Assembly (NCBI RefSeq): GCF_004761865.1
Contig: NZ_SJDM01000001.1
Location: forward strand, 62,001-126,000
DNA: 64,000 nt
Direction: 5' to 3'
Source: Crenalkalicoccus roseus
GTDB taxonomy: Bacteria; Pseudomonadota; Alphaproteobacteria; Acetobacterales; Acetobacteraceae
In this document: one piece after another, positions 43,068-50,706 of the stretch
How positions within the stretch are numbered: the first letter of the stretch is position 1
Layout: every line of letters begins with the position of its first letter
Translations under genes and position numbers: made by a program
The notes under the pieces: generated by a model
The model's input: only the letters and a program-made list of their open reading frames with translations
The model's database searches: none
Told to the model about the DNA's origin: nothing

Positions 43068-43274
43068 TCAGCGGAGCGCGATCTCGTCCTCCACCTCGTG
43101 GCGCAGCCCGACACCCTCGAGGGTGAGCGTCACCCTGGCCTTCAGCGTCTCGTCGCCGCGCAGCCGCCCCTCCCGCATCGCCTCGCGCACCGCGTGCTCG
43201 ATCTCACGCTGCGAGGTCACGCCGACCACCTTGAGGAATTTGCGCACCGACATGTTGAACCGGTCCTCGTCCAT
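43068..43274 (-). CDS. DUF6494 family small protein
   Basis: 68 residues from ATG 43274 with GGGAGGG upstream. MDEDRFNMSVRKFLKVVGVTSQREIEHAVREA and TLTLEGVGLRHEVEDEIAL (read in parts) match the short DUF6494 pattern as I remember it. Small acidic, probably cytoplasmic protein; function not known. It is upstream of the deoxyribosyltransferase-like gene on the same strand and divergent from the gamma-carbonic anhydrase gene. Confidence 0.85.
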   Translation of the reverse strand: MDEDRFNMSVRKFLKVVGVTSQREIEHAVREAMREGRLRGDETLKARVTLTLEGVGLRHEVEDEIALR

Positions 43275-43403
43275 GGCGCCCTCCCGAGCCGCGTCCGCGG
43301 CCAGGATGCGCGCCCGCGGCCCGGAGGGGCAAGCGGCCCGTGGCGCCTGCCCGCCCGCGCCGCTACACCCTTGGCGGGGAAGGCCCGCGCAGGAGGGAAC
43401 GCC

Positions 43404-43943
43404 ATGCCGATCTACGCCCTGGACGAGCACCGCCCGACGCTGCCGGAGGCGGGGCACTTCTGGATCGCGCCCGATGCGCACGTGATCGGGATGGTGCGGC
43501 TCGGCCCCGATGTCGGCGTCTGGTTCGGCGCGGTGCTGCGCGGCGACAACGAGCTGCTCGACATCGGCGCGCGCGCCAACATCCAGGAGGGGGCGATGCT
43601 GCACGCCGACCCCGGCTTTCCCCTGTCCGTCGGGGAAGAGGTGACCGTCGGCCACCACGCGATCCTGCACGGCTGCACCATCGGGGCCGGCAGCCTGGTC
43701 GGGATGGGGGCGACGGTGCTGAACGGGGCGCGGATCGGCGCCTCCTGCCTGATCGGCGCCAACGCCCTGGTCACCGAGGGCAAGGCGTTCCCGGACCGCT
43801 CGCTGATCATCGGCGCCCCGGCCAAGGCGGTGCGCACCCTGGACGACGAGGCGGTGGAGGCGCTGCGGCGCTCCGCCCGCGCCTACGTGGCCAATTGGCG
43901 CCGCTTCGCCGCGGGGCTGCGGCGGCTCGACGCGGCGGGCTGA
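43404..43943 (+). CDS. Gamma carbonic anhydrase family protein
   Basis: 179-residue left-handed beta-helix protein. Hexapeptide-type repeats run through the middle (VGVWFGAVLRGDNELLDIGARANIQEGAMLHAD, read in parts), with the metal-binding His positions in MLHADPGFPLSVGEEVTVGHHAILHGC (HAD and GHHAILHG). C-terminal helix packs against the coil. AGGAGGGA precedes ATG 43404. Many such YrdA/PaaY-like proteins act as thioesterases or have no proven anhydrase activity. Confidence 0.92.
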   Translation: MPIYALDEHRPTLPEAGHFWIAPDAHVIGMVRLGPDVGVWFGAVLRGDNELLDIGARANIQEGAMLHADPGFPLSVGEEVTVGHHAILHGCTIGAGSLVGMGATVLNGARIGASCLIGANALVTEGKAFPDRSLIIGAPAKAVRTLDDEAVEALRRSARAYVANWRRFAAGLRRLDAAG

Positions 43944-44033
43944 CCCCGCCGCGCCCGCGCCATGGCCCGCCCCGGCGGGCCACGCCGCCGCCTTCCGGGC
44001 GGCCGGGTCACCTTCCGGCGAGGCCGCCCCCGC

Positions 44034-45113
44034 TCACCACCATCCCCAGCCTGCTCCGCGCCGGCGCGCGCGGCGGCGCACCCGCCCCTCGCCGAGCCGG
44101 CGCGCCGTCGCCGCGCCGACCGCGAGCGTGCCGAGCCCGGCCAGGCCGGCCAGCGTCGCCACCGGATGGAGCTGCGCCTCCAGGAACAGGCTGGTCCGGC
44201 GCACCGGCGCCACCGGGCGGGTGCGGCTCATTTCCGTGCCGTCCTCGCGCGGGGCGCGCAGGTTGTCGGCGCGCGCCGGGGAGGGAGCGCGGTCGGTGGT
44301 CTGCGCCGCCTGGCCGATCGCCTCCATCACCAGGTCGGTGATCCGCGGCGCGAGCTGGCCGGCGAGCGCGATGGCATGGCCGCCGAAGCCCACCACCAGC
44401 TCCCGCCGCGGATGCTCGCAGGCGTGCAGGATGGCGCGGGCGACGAGGCGGGGGTCGTAGGCCGGGGGCGGCACCCGCACTCCCTGGCTGCCGAGCAGGT
44501 TGCGCGCGTGCTCCTGGAACGGCGTCTCGATGCTCGAGGGCTTGACCAGGGTGACGCTCACGGGCGCGCCGTCGCGCTCGAGCTCCATGCGCAGCGCGTC
44601 GGTGAAGGCGCGCACCGCGTGCTTGCTGGCCGAATAGGCGCCCTGCAGGATCATCGCGCGGTCGGACAGCACGCTGCCCACATTGACGATGGCGCCGCCG
44701 CCGCGCCGGCGCAGCTCCCGCACCGCGATCAGCGAGCCGTTCACCACGCCCCAGTAGTTGGTCTCGAACAGCCGGCGATGGTCCTCGACCGGGGTCTGCT
44801 CGAGCGTGCCGTAGATCGAGACGCCGGCGTTGTTGACCCAGGAATCGAGGCCGCCGAACGCCTCGTCGGCGCGGCGCGCGGCGGCTTCCAGGGCGGTGCG
44901 GTCGGCGACGTCGGCGACGACGTGGATCGCCTCCCCGCCGCGGCCGCGCAGCTCCTCGACGATCTCGCGCAGCGCCTCCCCGTTGCGGGAGACGAGGACG
45001 AGCCTGGCGCCGCGCGCGGCGGCGAGGCGGGCGGTGGCGAGGCCGATGCCGGAGCTGGCGCCGGTGATGACGATCACCTGCTGGTCGATCGGCTTCAGGC
45101 GCGGATGGGCCAT
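44034..45113 (-). CDS. SDR family oxidoreductase with hydrophobic C-terminal extension
   Basis: 359 residues from ATG 45113. Classical SDR: cofactor motif VITGASSGIGLATARLAAARGARLVLVSRN with its Arg suggesting NADP, NNAG in SWVNNAGVSIYG, catalytic Ser/Tyr/Lys in NVGSVLSDRA and YSASKHAV. The usual SDR ends near residue 250; here ~110 extra residues follow, ending in a hydrophobic helix (LAGLAGLGTLAVGAATA) and a highly basic tail (RRRARRRGAGWGWW), suggesting membrane attachment. Downstream of, but not overlapping, the SOD gene on the same strand. Confidence 0.88.
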   Translation of the reverse strand: MAHPRLKPIDQQVIVITGASSGIGLATARLAAARGARLVLVSRNGEALREIVEELRGRGGEAIHVVADVADRTALEAAARRADEAFGGLDSWVNNAGVSIYGTLEQTPVEDHRRLFETNYWGVVNGSLIAVRELRRRGGGAIVNVGSVLSDRAMILQGAYSASKHAVRAFTDALRMELERDGAPVSVTLVKPSSIETPFQEHARNLLGSQGVRVPPPAYDPRLVARAILHACEHPRRELVVGFGGHAIALAGQLAPRITDLVMEAIGQAAQTTDRAPSPARADNLRAPREDGTEMSRTRPVAPVRRTSLFLEAQLHPVATLAGLAGLGTLAVGAATARRLGEGRVRRRARRRGAGWGWW

Positions 45114-45318
45114 GGCGCAACTCTCCTCAGGGGGTTCGCTCGGGCGGCGTCGCGCCCCGGGGGGCGGCACCGGGCCGCGGCGGAGGGCGCCGGTCGTGCG
45201 TCCCTCGCGGTCCGGCGCCCGCGAGGCGCTCCGGGGCTTCACGCCCATGCGACCCGTTCCAACCGCGCCGGGCGGCCTCCGGTTCCGCCCCGTAGGCCGG
45301 GGCGGCGCGGGGCCGGCC

Positions 45319-46050
45319 TCAGATCCGCAGGTTGCCCGCCCTGGCGGCGGCGTAACGCTCGCCGATGCGCTCCCAATTGAGCACGTTCCACCAGTTCCGC
45401 ACATATTCGGCGCGGCGGTTCTGGTAGCGGAGGTAGTAGGCGTGCTCCCAGACGTCGTTGCCCATCAGCACGCGCTTGCCCTCCATCAGCGGCGTGTCCT
45501 GGTTCGGCTTCTGCACGATCTCGAGCTTCCCCTCGCGGTCCACCGTCACGAAGGCCCAGCCGGAGCCGAAGATGCCGGTGGAGGCCTGCTCGAAGCGCTC
45601 GCGGAAGCGGTCCCAGCCCTCGAAGTCGCGGCGGATCGCCTGCATCAGCTCGCCCGAGGGCTCGCCGCCGCGCCCGCCCATGATCTCCCAGAACATGCTG
45701 TGGTTGGCGTGGCCGCCGCCGTTGTTGCGCACGCGCGTGCGCACCGATTCCGGCACCTGGCCGAGCTTCGCCAGCAGCTCGTCGAGCGGCATCCCCTGCA
45801 GCGCCGAATGCTCGCGCAGCGCCTCGTTCAGGCTGTTGACGTAGCTGCGGTGGTGCGCGCCGTGGTGCAGCTCCATGGTCCGCGCGTCGATCGCCGCCTC
45901 GTTGGCGTCGGGCGCGTAGGGCAGGGGGGGGAGGGTGTGCGGGCCCGCGGCCGCGCCCTGCGCCGAGGCCGGGCGGCGGAAGCCGCAGGTGGCGGTGACG
46001 GCGAGGGCGCCGCCGAGCAGCAGGGCGCGGCGGTTCAGGGCGCTGGGCAT
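45319..46050 (-). CDS. sodB: Superoxide dismutase [Fe/Mn], exported
   Basis: 243 residues from ATG 46050. The first ~31 residues are a signal sequence with Tat-like NRRALLLGGALAVTATCG and an ASAQ cleavage region, so the enzyme should work in the periplasm. Catalytic domain: ELHHGAHHRSYVNSLN (first His ligand), NGGGHANHSMFWEIM (second), and DVWEHAYYLRYQNRRAEYV (Asp and third His). Metal preference between Fe and Mn is not clear. Its upstream region is shared with the DUF883 gene and holds a symmetric EcfG-like promoter. Confidence 0.92.
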   Translation of the reverse strand: MPSALNRRALLLGGALAVTATCGFRRPASAQGAAAGPHTLPPLPYAPDANEAAIDARTMELHHGAHHRSYVNSLNEALREHSALQGMPLDELLAKLGQVPESVRTRVRNNGGGHANHSMFWEIMGGRGGEPSGELMQAIRRDFEGWDRFRERFEQASTGIFGSGWAFVTVDREGKLEIVQKPNQDTPLMEGKRVLMGNDVWEHAYYLRYQNRRAEYVRNWWNVLNWERIGERYAAARAGNLRI

Positions 46051-46145
46051 GGCATTGTCTCCCGCATCGGTCTCGGCGCAGTATGCGCGGCTGGAGCAAC
46101 GGGCGACCGGGCCTGCGGTTGACGTCCGCGCGACCGGCCGGGCGC

Positions 46146-46170
46146 GGAACCGTCCCGCCCGGCCCGCGTT
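46146..46170 (+). promoter_or_regulatory. Putative EcfG (general stress sigma factor) promoter
   Basis: GGAAC (46146-46150), 16 nt, CGTT (46167-46170), an exact match to the alphaproteobacterial EcfG consensus GGAAC-N16/17-CGTT, 35 bp before the DUF883 ATG. The site is nearly symmetric: the minus strand reads GGAAC-N16-GGTT, one base off, and points at sodB about 100 bp away. DUF883/ElaB-like genes are typical members of such regulons. Found by eye; no expression evidence. Confidence 0.65.
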
Positions 46171-46204
46171 CCCGACAACGTTCCCCCCAGGAAAGGAGCG
46201 AGGC

Positions 46205-46552
46205 ATGGGCAGCGCCGCGAACGACTTCTCCGATGACGCACGCAAGCTGCGGGACCAGGCGGCCGCCTCCGCCGACCGGCTGCAAGAGGATGCGCGGGAG
46301 GAGCTGGCCAAGCTCCGCGCGCAGGTCGAGCGGCTGATGCAGGAGCGCGTCACCCCGGCGCTGGCCGGCGCCGCGGACCAGGTGCAGAGCTACGCCAACC
46401 GCGCCCGCGACACCATCGAGCACCAGGCGGACGCGCTGTCCGAAACGGTGCGCGAGCGGCCGATCGTGGCGGTGGTGGTGGCGGCCCTCGGCGGCTACCT
46501 GCTCGGGCGGCTGATGGGCGGCAACACCTACGTCTATTCGCGCGACCGCTAG
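46205..46552 (+). CDS. DUF883/ElaB-YqjD-like membrane-anchored stress protein
   Basis: 115 residues from ATG 46205 with AGGAAAGGAG upstream. A long amphipathic helix (SDDARKLRDQAAASADRLQEDAREELAKLRAQVERL, read in parts) is followed by VRERPIVAVVVAALGGYLLGRLM, the C-terminal membrane helix, and the family ending with a GG motif. ElaB/YqjD relatives bind ribosomes at the membrane in stationary phase. Followed 15 bp later by the holin-like gene; preceded by an EcfG-type promoter. Confidence 0.85.
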   Translation: MGSAANDFSDDARKLRDQAAASADRLQEDAREELAKLRAQVERLMQERVTPALAGAADQVQSYANRARDTIEHQADALSETVRERPIVAVVVAALGGYLLGRLMGGNTYVYSRDR

Positions 46553-46567
46553 GCCGGCGGCGCGGCG

Positions 46568-47005
46568 ATGTTCCGGGTCTTCAGCCTGCTCCGCATCGCG
46601 GCGCAGGCCGAGGGGCTGCGCTGGCGGCGCATGGGCCAGGGCTACGCCATGCAGGCGGGGTTCGCGGCCGGCGCCGCCGTCTTCGGCCTGATGCTGCTGA
46701 TCATGCTGCACGCCGCCGCCTATGCCTGGCTGGCGCCTCGGCAGGGGGCGGTGGCGGCGGCGCTCGTCATCGCCGCCGTCGACCTCGTGCTGGCCGCGCT
46801 GCTCGGCTGGCTGGCCGCCAGGCACCGGACCGACGCGGTGGCGGAGGAGGCGGAGCGCGTGCGCGACGACGCGCTCCGCCAGGTGGGCGACCAGACGGCG
46901 CGCGCGGCGCTGCTGCTGCCGCTGCTGCGCAGCCAGAGCGCGAAGAAGGGTCTGATCGGCGCCGCGCTGACCGCCGCCGTGGTCGGGCTGATGGCGCGCC
47001 GCTAG
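46568..47005 (+). CDS. Phage-holin-like (YqjE-type) membrane protein
   Basis: 145 residues, 15 bp after the DUF883 gene. Two strong membrane helices (AGFAAGAAVFGLMLLIMLHAAAYAW and AAALVIAAVDLVLAALLGWLA, read in parts) and a third near the C-terminus (GLIGAALTAAVVGLMARR). This layout and the DUF883 neighbour match the YqjD-YqjE pairing; annotation pipelines often call it a holin family, but nothing suggests phage lysis. Probable envelope-stress function under the same EcfG-type promoter. Confidence 0.75.
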   Translation: MFRVFSLLRIAAQAEGLRWRRMGQGYAMQAGFAAGAAVFGLMLLIMLHAAAYAWLAPRQGAVAAALVIAAVDLVLAALLGWLAARHRTDAVAEEAERVRDDALRQVGDQTARAALLLPLLRSQSAKKGLIGAALTAAVVGLMARR

Positions 47006-47213
47006 TAGCGCCCGATCCGCGGCGGCGTCGCCGGAGCGGCGAACCGGCCGCCCGGCGGCGGCGGAGGCGCGCCGCCCCGCCGGGGCCGGGACGTTCTCCG
47101 GGCCGCCGCCGGTCGTGATTGGTGCCGCCGGCCCCGCCTTCCGACCTGTGGCGCACGCCGGCCGCAGGCCGGGACAGGACGGCGGAAGCCGCCGCGAAAG
47201 GAGGAGGCGAGCC

Positions 47214-47507
47214 ATGACCACCTATGTCGCGCTCGGCCGCTGGACCGAGCAGGGTGCGCGGGCCATCACCGACTCGCCGCGCCGCCTGGACGCCGCCAGG
47301 CGGCAGCTCGAGGAGATGGGCGGCCGCTTCATCGGCTTCTACATGACCATGGGCGAGCACGACTTCCTGCTGATCTACGAGACGCCGGACGACGCCATCG
47401 CCGCCCGCTTCACGCTGATGCTCGTCGCCCAGGGCGCGGTCGCGACCAGGACGATGAAAGCCTTCCCCGAGCAGGCCTACCGCGAGATCATCGCCTCCCT
47501 GGCCTGA
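47214..47507 (+). CDS. GYD domain-containing protein
   Basis: 97 residues from ATG 47214 with AAAGGAGG upstream; an earlier frame opening (47115) has no coding character. Ferredoxin-like small protein: TTYVALGRWTEQGARAI, GGRFIGFYMTMGEHDFLLIYETPDD (read in parts) and ATRTMKAFPEQAYREIIASL are typical GYD features, the name-giving GxxD lying in GEHDFL. Function unknown. The 208-bp region before it shows no promoter consensus I can name, only a hairpin-forming TCGCCGGAGCGGCGA (47028-47042) also found at 26080-26094. Confidence 0.87.
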   Translation: MTTYVALGRWTEQGARAITDSPRRLDAARRQLEEMGGRFIGFYMTMGEHDFLLIYETPDDAIAARFTLMLVAQGAVATRTMKAFPEQAYREIIASLA

Positions 47508-47521
47508 GGCGGCCGGCCGCC

Positions 47522-47543
47522 CCGCCGGGTTGCCGCCCGGCGG
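47522..47543. terminator. Hairpin after the GYD gene
   Basis: CCGCCGGG (47522-47529) and CCCGGCGG (47536-47543) form a perfect 8-bp stem with a 6-nt loop, starting 15 bp after the GYD stop and 48 bp before the hydrolase start. No T-run. Likely separates two transcription units on the same strand. Confidence 0.45.
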
Positions 47544-47590
47544 CGGCCGGGCTAGGCGACGCCCCCTGCACAGCCACCGAGGAGCGTCGC

Positions 47591-48610
47591 GTGAGCGAGA
47601 CCGCCGAGCCCACCGTGATCGCCCGCCGCGAGGGGGCGGCCGGCACGCTGCTGATGAACCGCCCGAAGGCGCTGAACGCGCTCGACCAGGCGATGATCCG
47701 CGCCTTCCAGGCCGCGCTCGACGCCTGGAGGGACGACCCGGCGGTGCGCCTCGTGGTGCTGGAGGGGGCGGGCGGGCGCGCCTTCTGCGCCGGCGGCGAC
47801 GTGCGCCGCATCCGCGACCTCGCCCTCGCCGGCGACACCGAGGGGGTGGAGGCCTTCTTCCGCGAGGAATACGCGGTGAACCGCGGCATCGCCACCTTCG
47901 GCAAGCCCTGGGTGTCGCTGATCGACGGCGTCTGCATGGGCGGGGGCATCGGCCTTTCCGTGCACAACGGCCCGCGCGTGGTGACGGAGAACGCGCTCCT
48001 CGCCATGCCGGAGACGGCGATCGCCCTCTTCCCCGATGTCGGCACCTCCTACGTGCTGCCGCGGCTGCCGGGCGCGGTCGGCACCTGGCTGGCGCTGACC
48101 GGGGCGCGGCTCAAGGGCGCGGACGCGGTGCATGCCGGCCTCGCCGACCACTACGTGCCGCGCGAGCGGCTGCCGGCGCTGCGCGCGGCGCTGCTCGAGG
48201 GCGACGCCGCGGTGGTGGCGCGCTTCGCCGAGCCGCTGCCCGAGGCCTCCTTCGCCCCGCACCGCGCCGCCATGGACCGCTGCTTCGGCCGCGACAGCGT
48301 GCGGGAGATCCTGGCCGCGCTGGAGGCGGAGGGCACGGAGTGGGCGGCGGAGCAGGCGGCGATCCTGCGCCGCATGTCGCCGACCAGCCTCTGCGTCTCG
48401 CTCGAGCTGATCCGCCGCGGCGCCGGGTCGACGCTCGACGAGTGCCTGGAAAGGGAGCTGCGCCTGACCCGCGTGGTGGTGCACCGCCACCCCGACTTCC
48501 GCGAGGGCGTGCGCAGCGTGCTGGTGGACAAGGACGGCAAGCCCTCCTGGACCCCGCCGACGGTCGAGGAGGTGGACCCGGCGGCGATCCGCGCGATGTT
48601 CGAGGGCTGA
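47591..48610 (+). CDS. 3-hydroxyisobutyryl-CoA hydrolase-like (enoyl-CoA hydratase/isomerase family)
   Basis: 339 residues from GTG 47591 (GGAG upstream). Crotonase fold: LLMNRPKALNALDQAMI, GGRAFCAGGDVRRI (oxyanion-hole Gly), GVCMGGGIGLSVHNGPRVVTENALLAMPETAIALFPDVG (read in parts). The E-x-x-I-x-x-F-P-D-V-G stretch and the C-terminal ELRLTRVVVHRHPDFREGVRSVLVDKD (read in parts) separate HIBCH-type hydrolases from ordinary hydratases. Probable role in valine catabolism; no other valine genes are near. Confidence 0.9.
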   Translation: MSETAEPTVIARREGAAGTLLMNRPKALNALDQAMIRAFQAALDAWRDDPAVRLVVLEGAGGRAFCAGGDVRRIRDLALAGDTEGVEAFFREEYAVNRGIATFGKPWVSLIDGVCMGGGIGLSVHNGPRVVTENALLAMPETAIALFPDVGTSYVLPRLPGAVGTWLALTGARLKGADAVHAGLADHYVPRERLPALRAALLEGDAAVVARFAEPLPEASFAPHRAAMDRCFGRDSVREILAALEAEGTEWAAEQAAILRRMSPTSLCVSLELIRRGAGSTLDECLERELRLTRVVVHRHPDFREGVRSVLVDKDGKPSWTPPTVEEVDPAAIRAMFEG

Positions 48611-48630
48611 GGCACGTGGCGGGGCGGCCC

Positions 48631-49545
48631 CTACCGCCCGGCCAGCACCAGCACGACGCCCGCCACCAGGATCAGCGCCCCCGCCACCTCCGCCCGCGTC
48701 GGCGATTCGCGCAGGTAGAAGCGGCTGAACAGCAGGGTGAACAGGATCTCCACCTGCCCCACCGCGCGCACCAGCGCGACGGGAGCGAGGGCGAAGCCGG
48801 TGAACCAGCAGGCCGAGCCGCAGGCGGAGAGCGCGCCCACCTGCGCGCTGCTGCGCCAGGTGCGGAACACCGCCGGCACCTGCTCGGGCTCCCGCCACAG
48901 CAGCCAGCCGCCCTGCATCATCGTCTGCAGGACGTTGGTGACGACGAGCGTGACCAGCGCGCGCAGGATCGGGTCCTCGCCCGGCAGCTCCTGGTTCGCC
49001 GCCTTGATCAGCACCGCGGTGAGCGCGAAGAAGAAGCCCGAGGCGAGGCCGCACAGCGCCGCCGGCTGCACCGTGGCGCGCAGCACCTCCCCCGCGGAGC
49101 GCGCCTTGCCCGCGAGCGAGAGCCACAGCACCCCCGCCACGCTGATGCCGATGCCGACCCAGGCGAGCGCCGAGATCCGCTCGCCCAGCAGCACCAGCGC
49201 CAGCGCCGCCCCCTGCACCGCCTCGGTCTTGGCGTAGGCGGTGCCGACCGCGAAGCCGCGGTGGCCGAAGGCCATGATCAGCAGGTTGGTGCCGAGGATC
49301 TGCCCGAGCCCGCCGGCGGCGCAGAGCAGCAGGAACCAGGCCGTCGGCGCCGGCAGCGTGCCGCCCGCGAACAGCAGGTAGAGGGCGAGCAGCAGCGCCC
49401 CCACCGGGACGCCGTAGAGGTAGCGCACCACCGCGGCGGCGTTGACCGAAAGCTGGCCCCGCAATTTCTGCTGCAGCGCGGTGCGCCAGCACTGGAACAG
49501 CGCGGCCGCCAGCGTCACCGGCAGCCAGAGGGGGGAGAGGATCAT
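48631..49545 (-). CDS. EamA/DMT family transporter
   Basis: 304 residues, ten predicted membrane segments in two five-helix halves, the drug/metabolite transporter layout. Examples: LLCAAGGLGQILGTNLLIMAFGHRGFAVGTAYAKTEAVQGA (read as GLGQILGTNLLIMAFGHRG and YAKTEAVQGA) and ACWFTGFALAPVALVRAVGQVE, the repeated EamA signature. Substrate unknown. Converges with the hydrolase gene, 20 bp between stops. Confidence 0.9.
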   Translation of the reverse strand: MILSPLWLPVTLAAALFQCWRTALQQKLRGQLSVNAAAVVRYLYGVPVGALLLALYLLFAGGTLPAPTAWFLLLCAAGGLGQILGTNLLIMAFGHRGFAVGTAYAKTEAVQGAALALVLLGERISALAWVGIGISVAGVLWLSLAGKARSAGEVLRATVQPAALCGLASGFFFALTAVLIKAANQELPGEDPILRALVTLVVTNVLQTMMQGGWLLWREPEQVPAVFRTWRSSAQVGALSACGSACWFTGFALAPVALVRAVGQVEILFTLLFSRFYLRESPTRAEVAGALILVAGVVLVLAGR

Positions 49546-49592
49546 CCGCCGGAAGGCTGCGGCGGCGTCCGGCCCCCGTCAACCGGACGGGA

Positions 49593-50387
49593 TCAGGCCG
49601 TCCCCGCCAGCTCCTCGGTGTGCACCACGAGGTCCCCGCCCTCGAGGCGCGCGAGGGCGTAGCAGGGCGGCAGCCGGGCGCTGACCTCGGTCCGTCCGGA
49701 GGCGGAGGTGAGCGCCACCTCGAAGGCCGGGCCGCGATGCGAGGAGAGCGGGATGCCGCGCCAGGAGCCCGCGATCGGCCGGTGCAGGTGGCCGTGGAAG
49801 AGGTGCCGCAGCCGGGCGCGGTGCGGCGCCAGCACCTCCCACAGCGCCGCGCTCTCCCGCAGGCCGATCGCATCCATGCCGCCGATCCCGACCGGCAGCG
49901 GGGGGTGGTGCAGGAACAGCAGCACCGGCCCCTCGCTCTCCGCGAGCCGCGCCTCCAGCCAGGCGAGGCGGCGGTCGCAGAGCCGCCCCCCGGCCTGGCC
50001 CTGGTCGAGCGTGTCGAGCAGCAGGCAGAGCCCGGCCGGGCCCGGCAGGGCCTGCTGCACGAAGCCCTCCCCATCCGCCGGCGCGCCGGGGAAGGCGGCG
50101 CGGAAGGCGGCGCGGTCGTCGTGGTTGCCGAGCATCAGGTGCGCCGGGAAGGGAAGGCGGGCGAGCGCCTCGCGCAGGCGCCCATAGGCCGCCGCCTCGC
50201 CGTCCCGCGTCAGGTCGCCAGTGACGACGGCGAAGGCGGCCGGCAGCGGGCCCTGCGGGCCGTGGCGTTCGGCGATGGCCGCGAGCATCGCCTCGACCCG
50301 CGCCGCGACGTCGATGCCGCGCAGCAGCGCGCCGGGCGGGGGCATGTGCAGATCGGTGAGGTGCAGGAAGTGAAGGGGGGTCGTCAT
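49593..50387 (-). CDS. Metallophosphoesterase (class III cyclic-nucleotide phosphodiesterase type)
   Basis: 264 residues from ATG 50387. Calcineurin-like metal site complete: LHLTDLHMPPPG (D-x-H), VVTGDLTRDGEAAAY (GD), MLGNHDDRAAF (GNHD), LLFLHHPPLPVG (H) and HLFHGHLHRPIAG (GHxH). The TDLHM and GNHDD spacing fits CpdA/IcC-like phosphodiesterases, so cAMP or a related phosphodiester may be the substrate, but glycerophosphodiesters are also possible. 47 bp before the EamA gene on the same strand. Confidence 0.88.
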   Translation of the reverse strand: MTTPLHFLHLTDLHMPPPGALLRGIDVAARVEAMLAAIAERHGPQGPLPAAFAVVTGDLTRDGEAAAYGRLREALARLPFPAHLMLGNHDDRAAFRAAFPGAPADGEGFVQQALPGPAGLCLLLDTLDQGQAGGRLCDRRLAWLEARLAESEGPVLLFLHHPPLPVGIGGMDAIGLRESAALWEVLAPHRARLRHLFHGHLHRPIAGSWRGIPLSSHRGPAFEVALTSASGRTEVSARLPPCYALARLEGGDLVVHTEELAGTA

Positions 50388-50706
50388 GCCCTGGGTCCCG
50401 GCGTGCGGCGCGGCGGCGGCCAACGGGGCGCCACCGGCGGAACGTTCCACGCCCTTCCCCGACGGTCTGTGCGCCGCCGCACAGCGCGGCGCACCGGCCG
50501 GCGGGCGGCGCGCCGCACCATGCCGCGGCGGGCCGCCCGCTTCAACCTCAAGGCGCGGATTGATCCCGATCATGGCGGCGCGCCCGCGCCGCGCTTTCCT
50601 GCGCGGCCGGAGCCTCCCCGCGCGGTGCGGGGTTGCGGCGCAGCGGCGGGACCAGTAGCCAACCATGCCGGACCTACCCATTTCCTGGACACGCCGGGGC
50701 CTGCCC
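50388..50706. other. 319-bp region upstream of hemA
   Basis: No supportable ORF. It contains GGAACGTTCC (50439-50448), a perfect palindrome, and the FNR-type box at 50560-50573 described separately. It serves the divergent metallophosphoesterase and hemA genes and is one of the few long regulatory gaps in the window. Confidence 0.5.
50560..50573 (+). promoter_or_regulatory. FNR/FixK-type box upstream of hemA
   Basis: TTGAT-CCCG-ATCAT matches the FNR/FixK consensus TTGAT-N4-ATCAA at 9 of 10 specified bases. Its centre is about 140 bp before ATG 50707; with the usual class II spacing (-41.5) transcription would start near 50608, leaving a ~100-nt leader. FnrL or FixK control of hemA is established in Rhodobacter and Bradyrhizobium, so oxygen regulation of haem synthesis here is plausible. 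Confidence 0.65.

Noticed and set aside
46568-47005. Holin-like gene as evidence of phage
   Set aside because: Its partner is a DUF883/ElaB-like gene and no other phage gene is present; the YqjD-YqjE-type stress pair explains it.
50386-50658. 90-codon plus-strand ORF upstream of hemA
   Set aside because: Low-complexity Ala/Pro/Arg translation spanning the FNR box and divergent promoter region; no Shine-Dalgarno.
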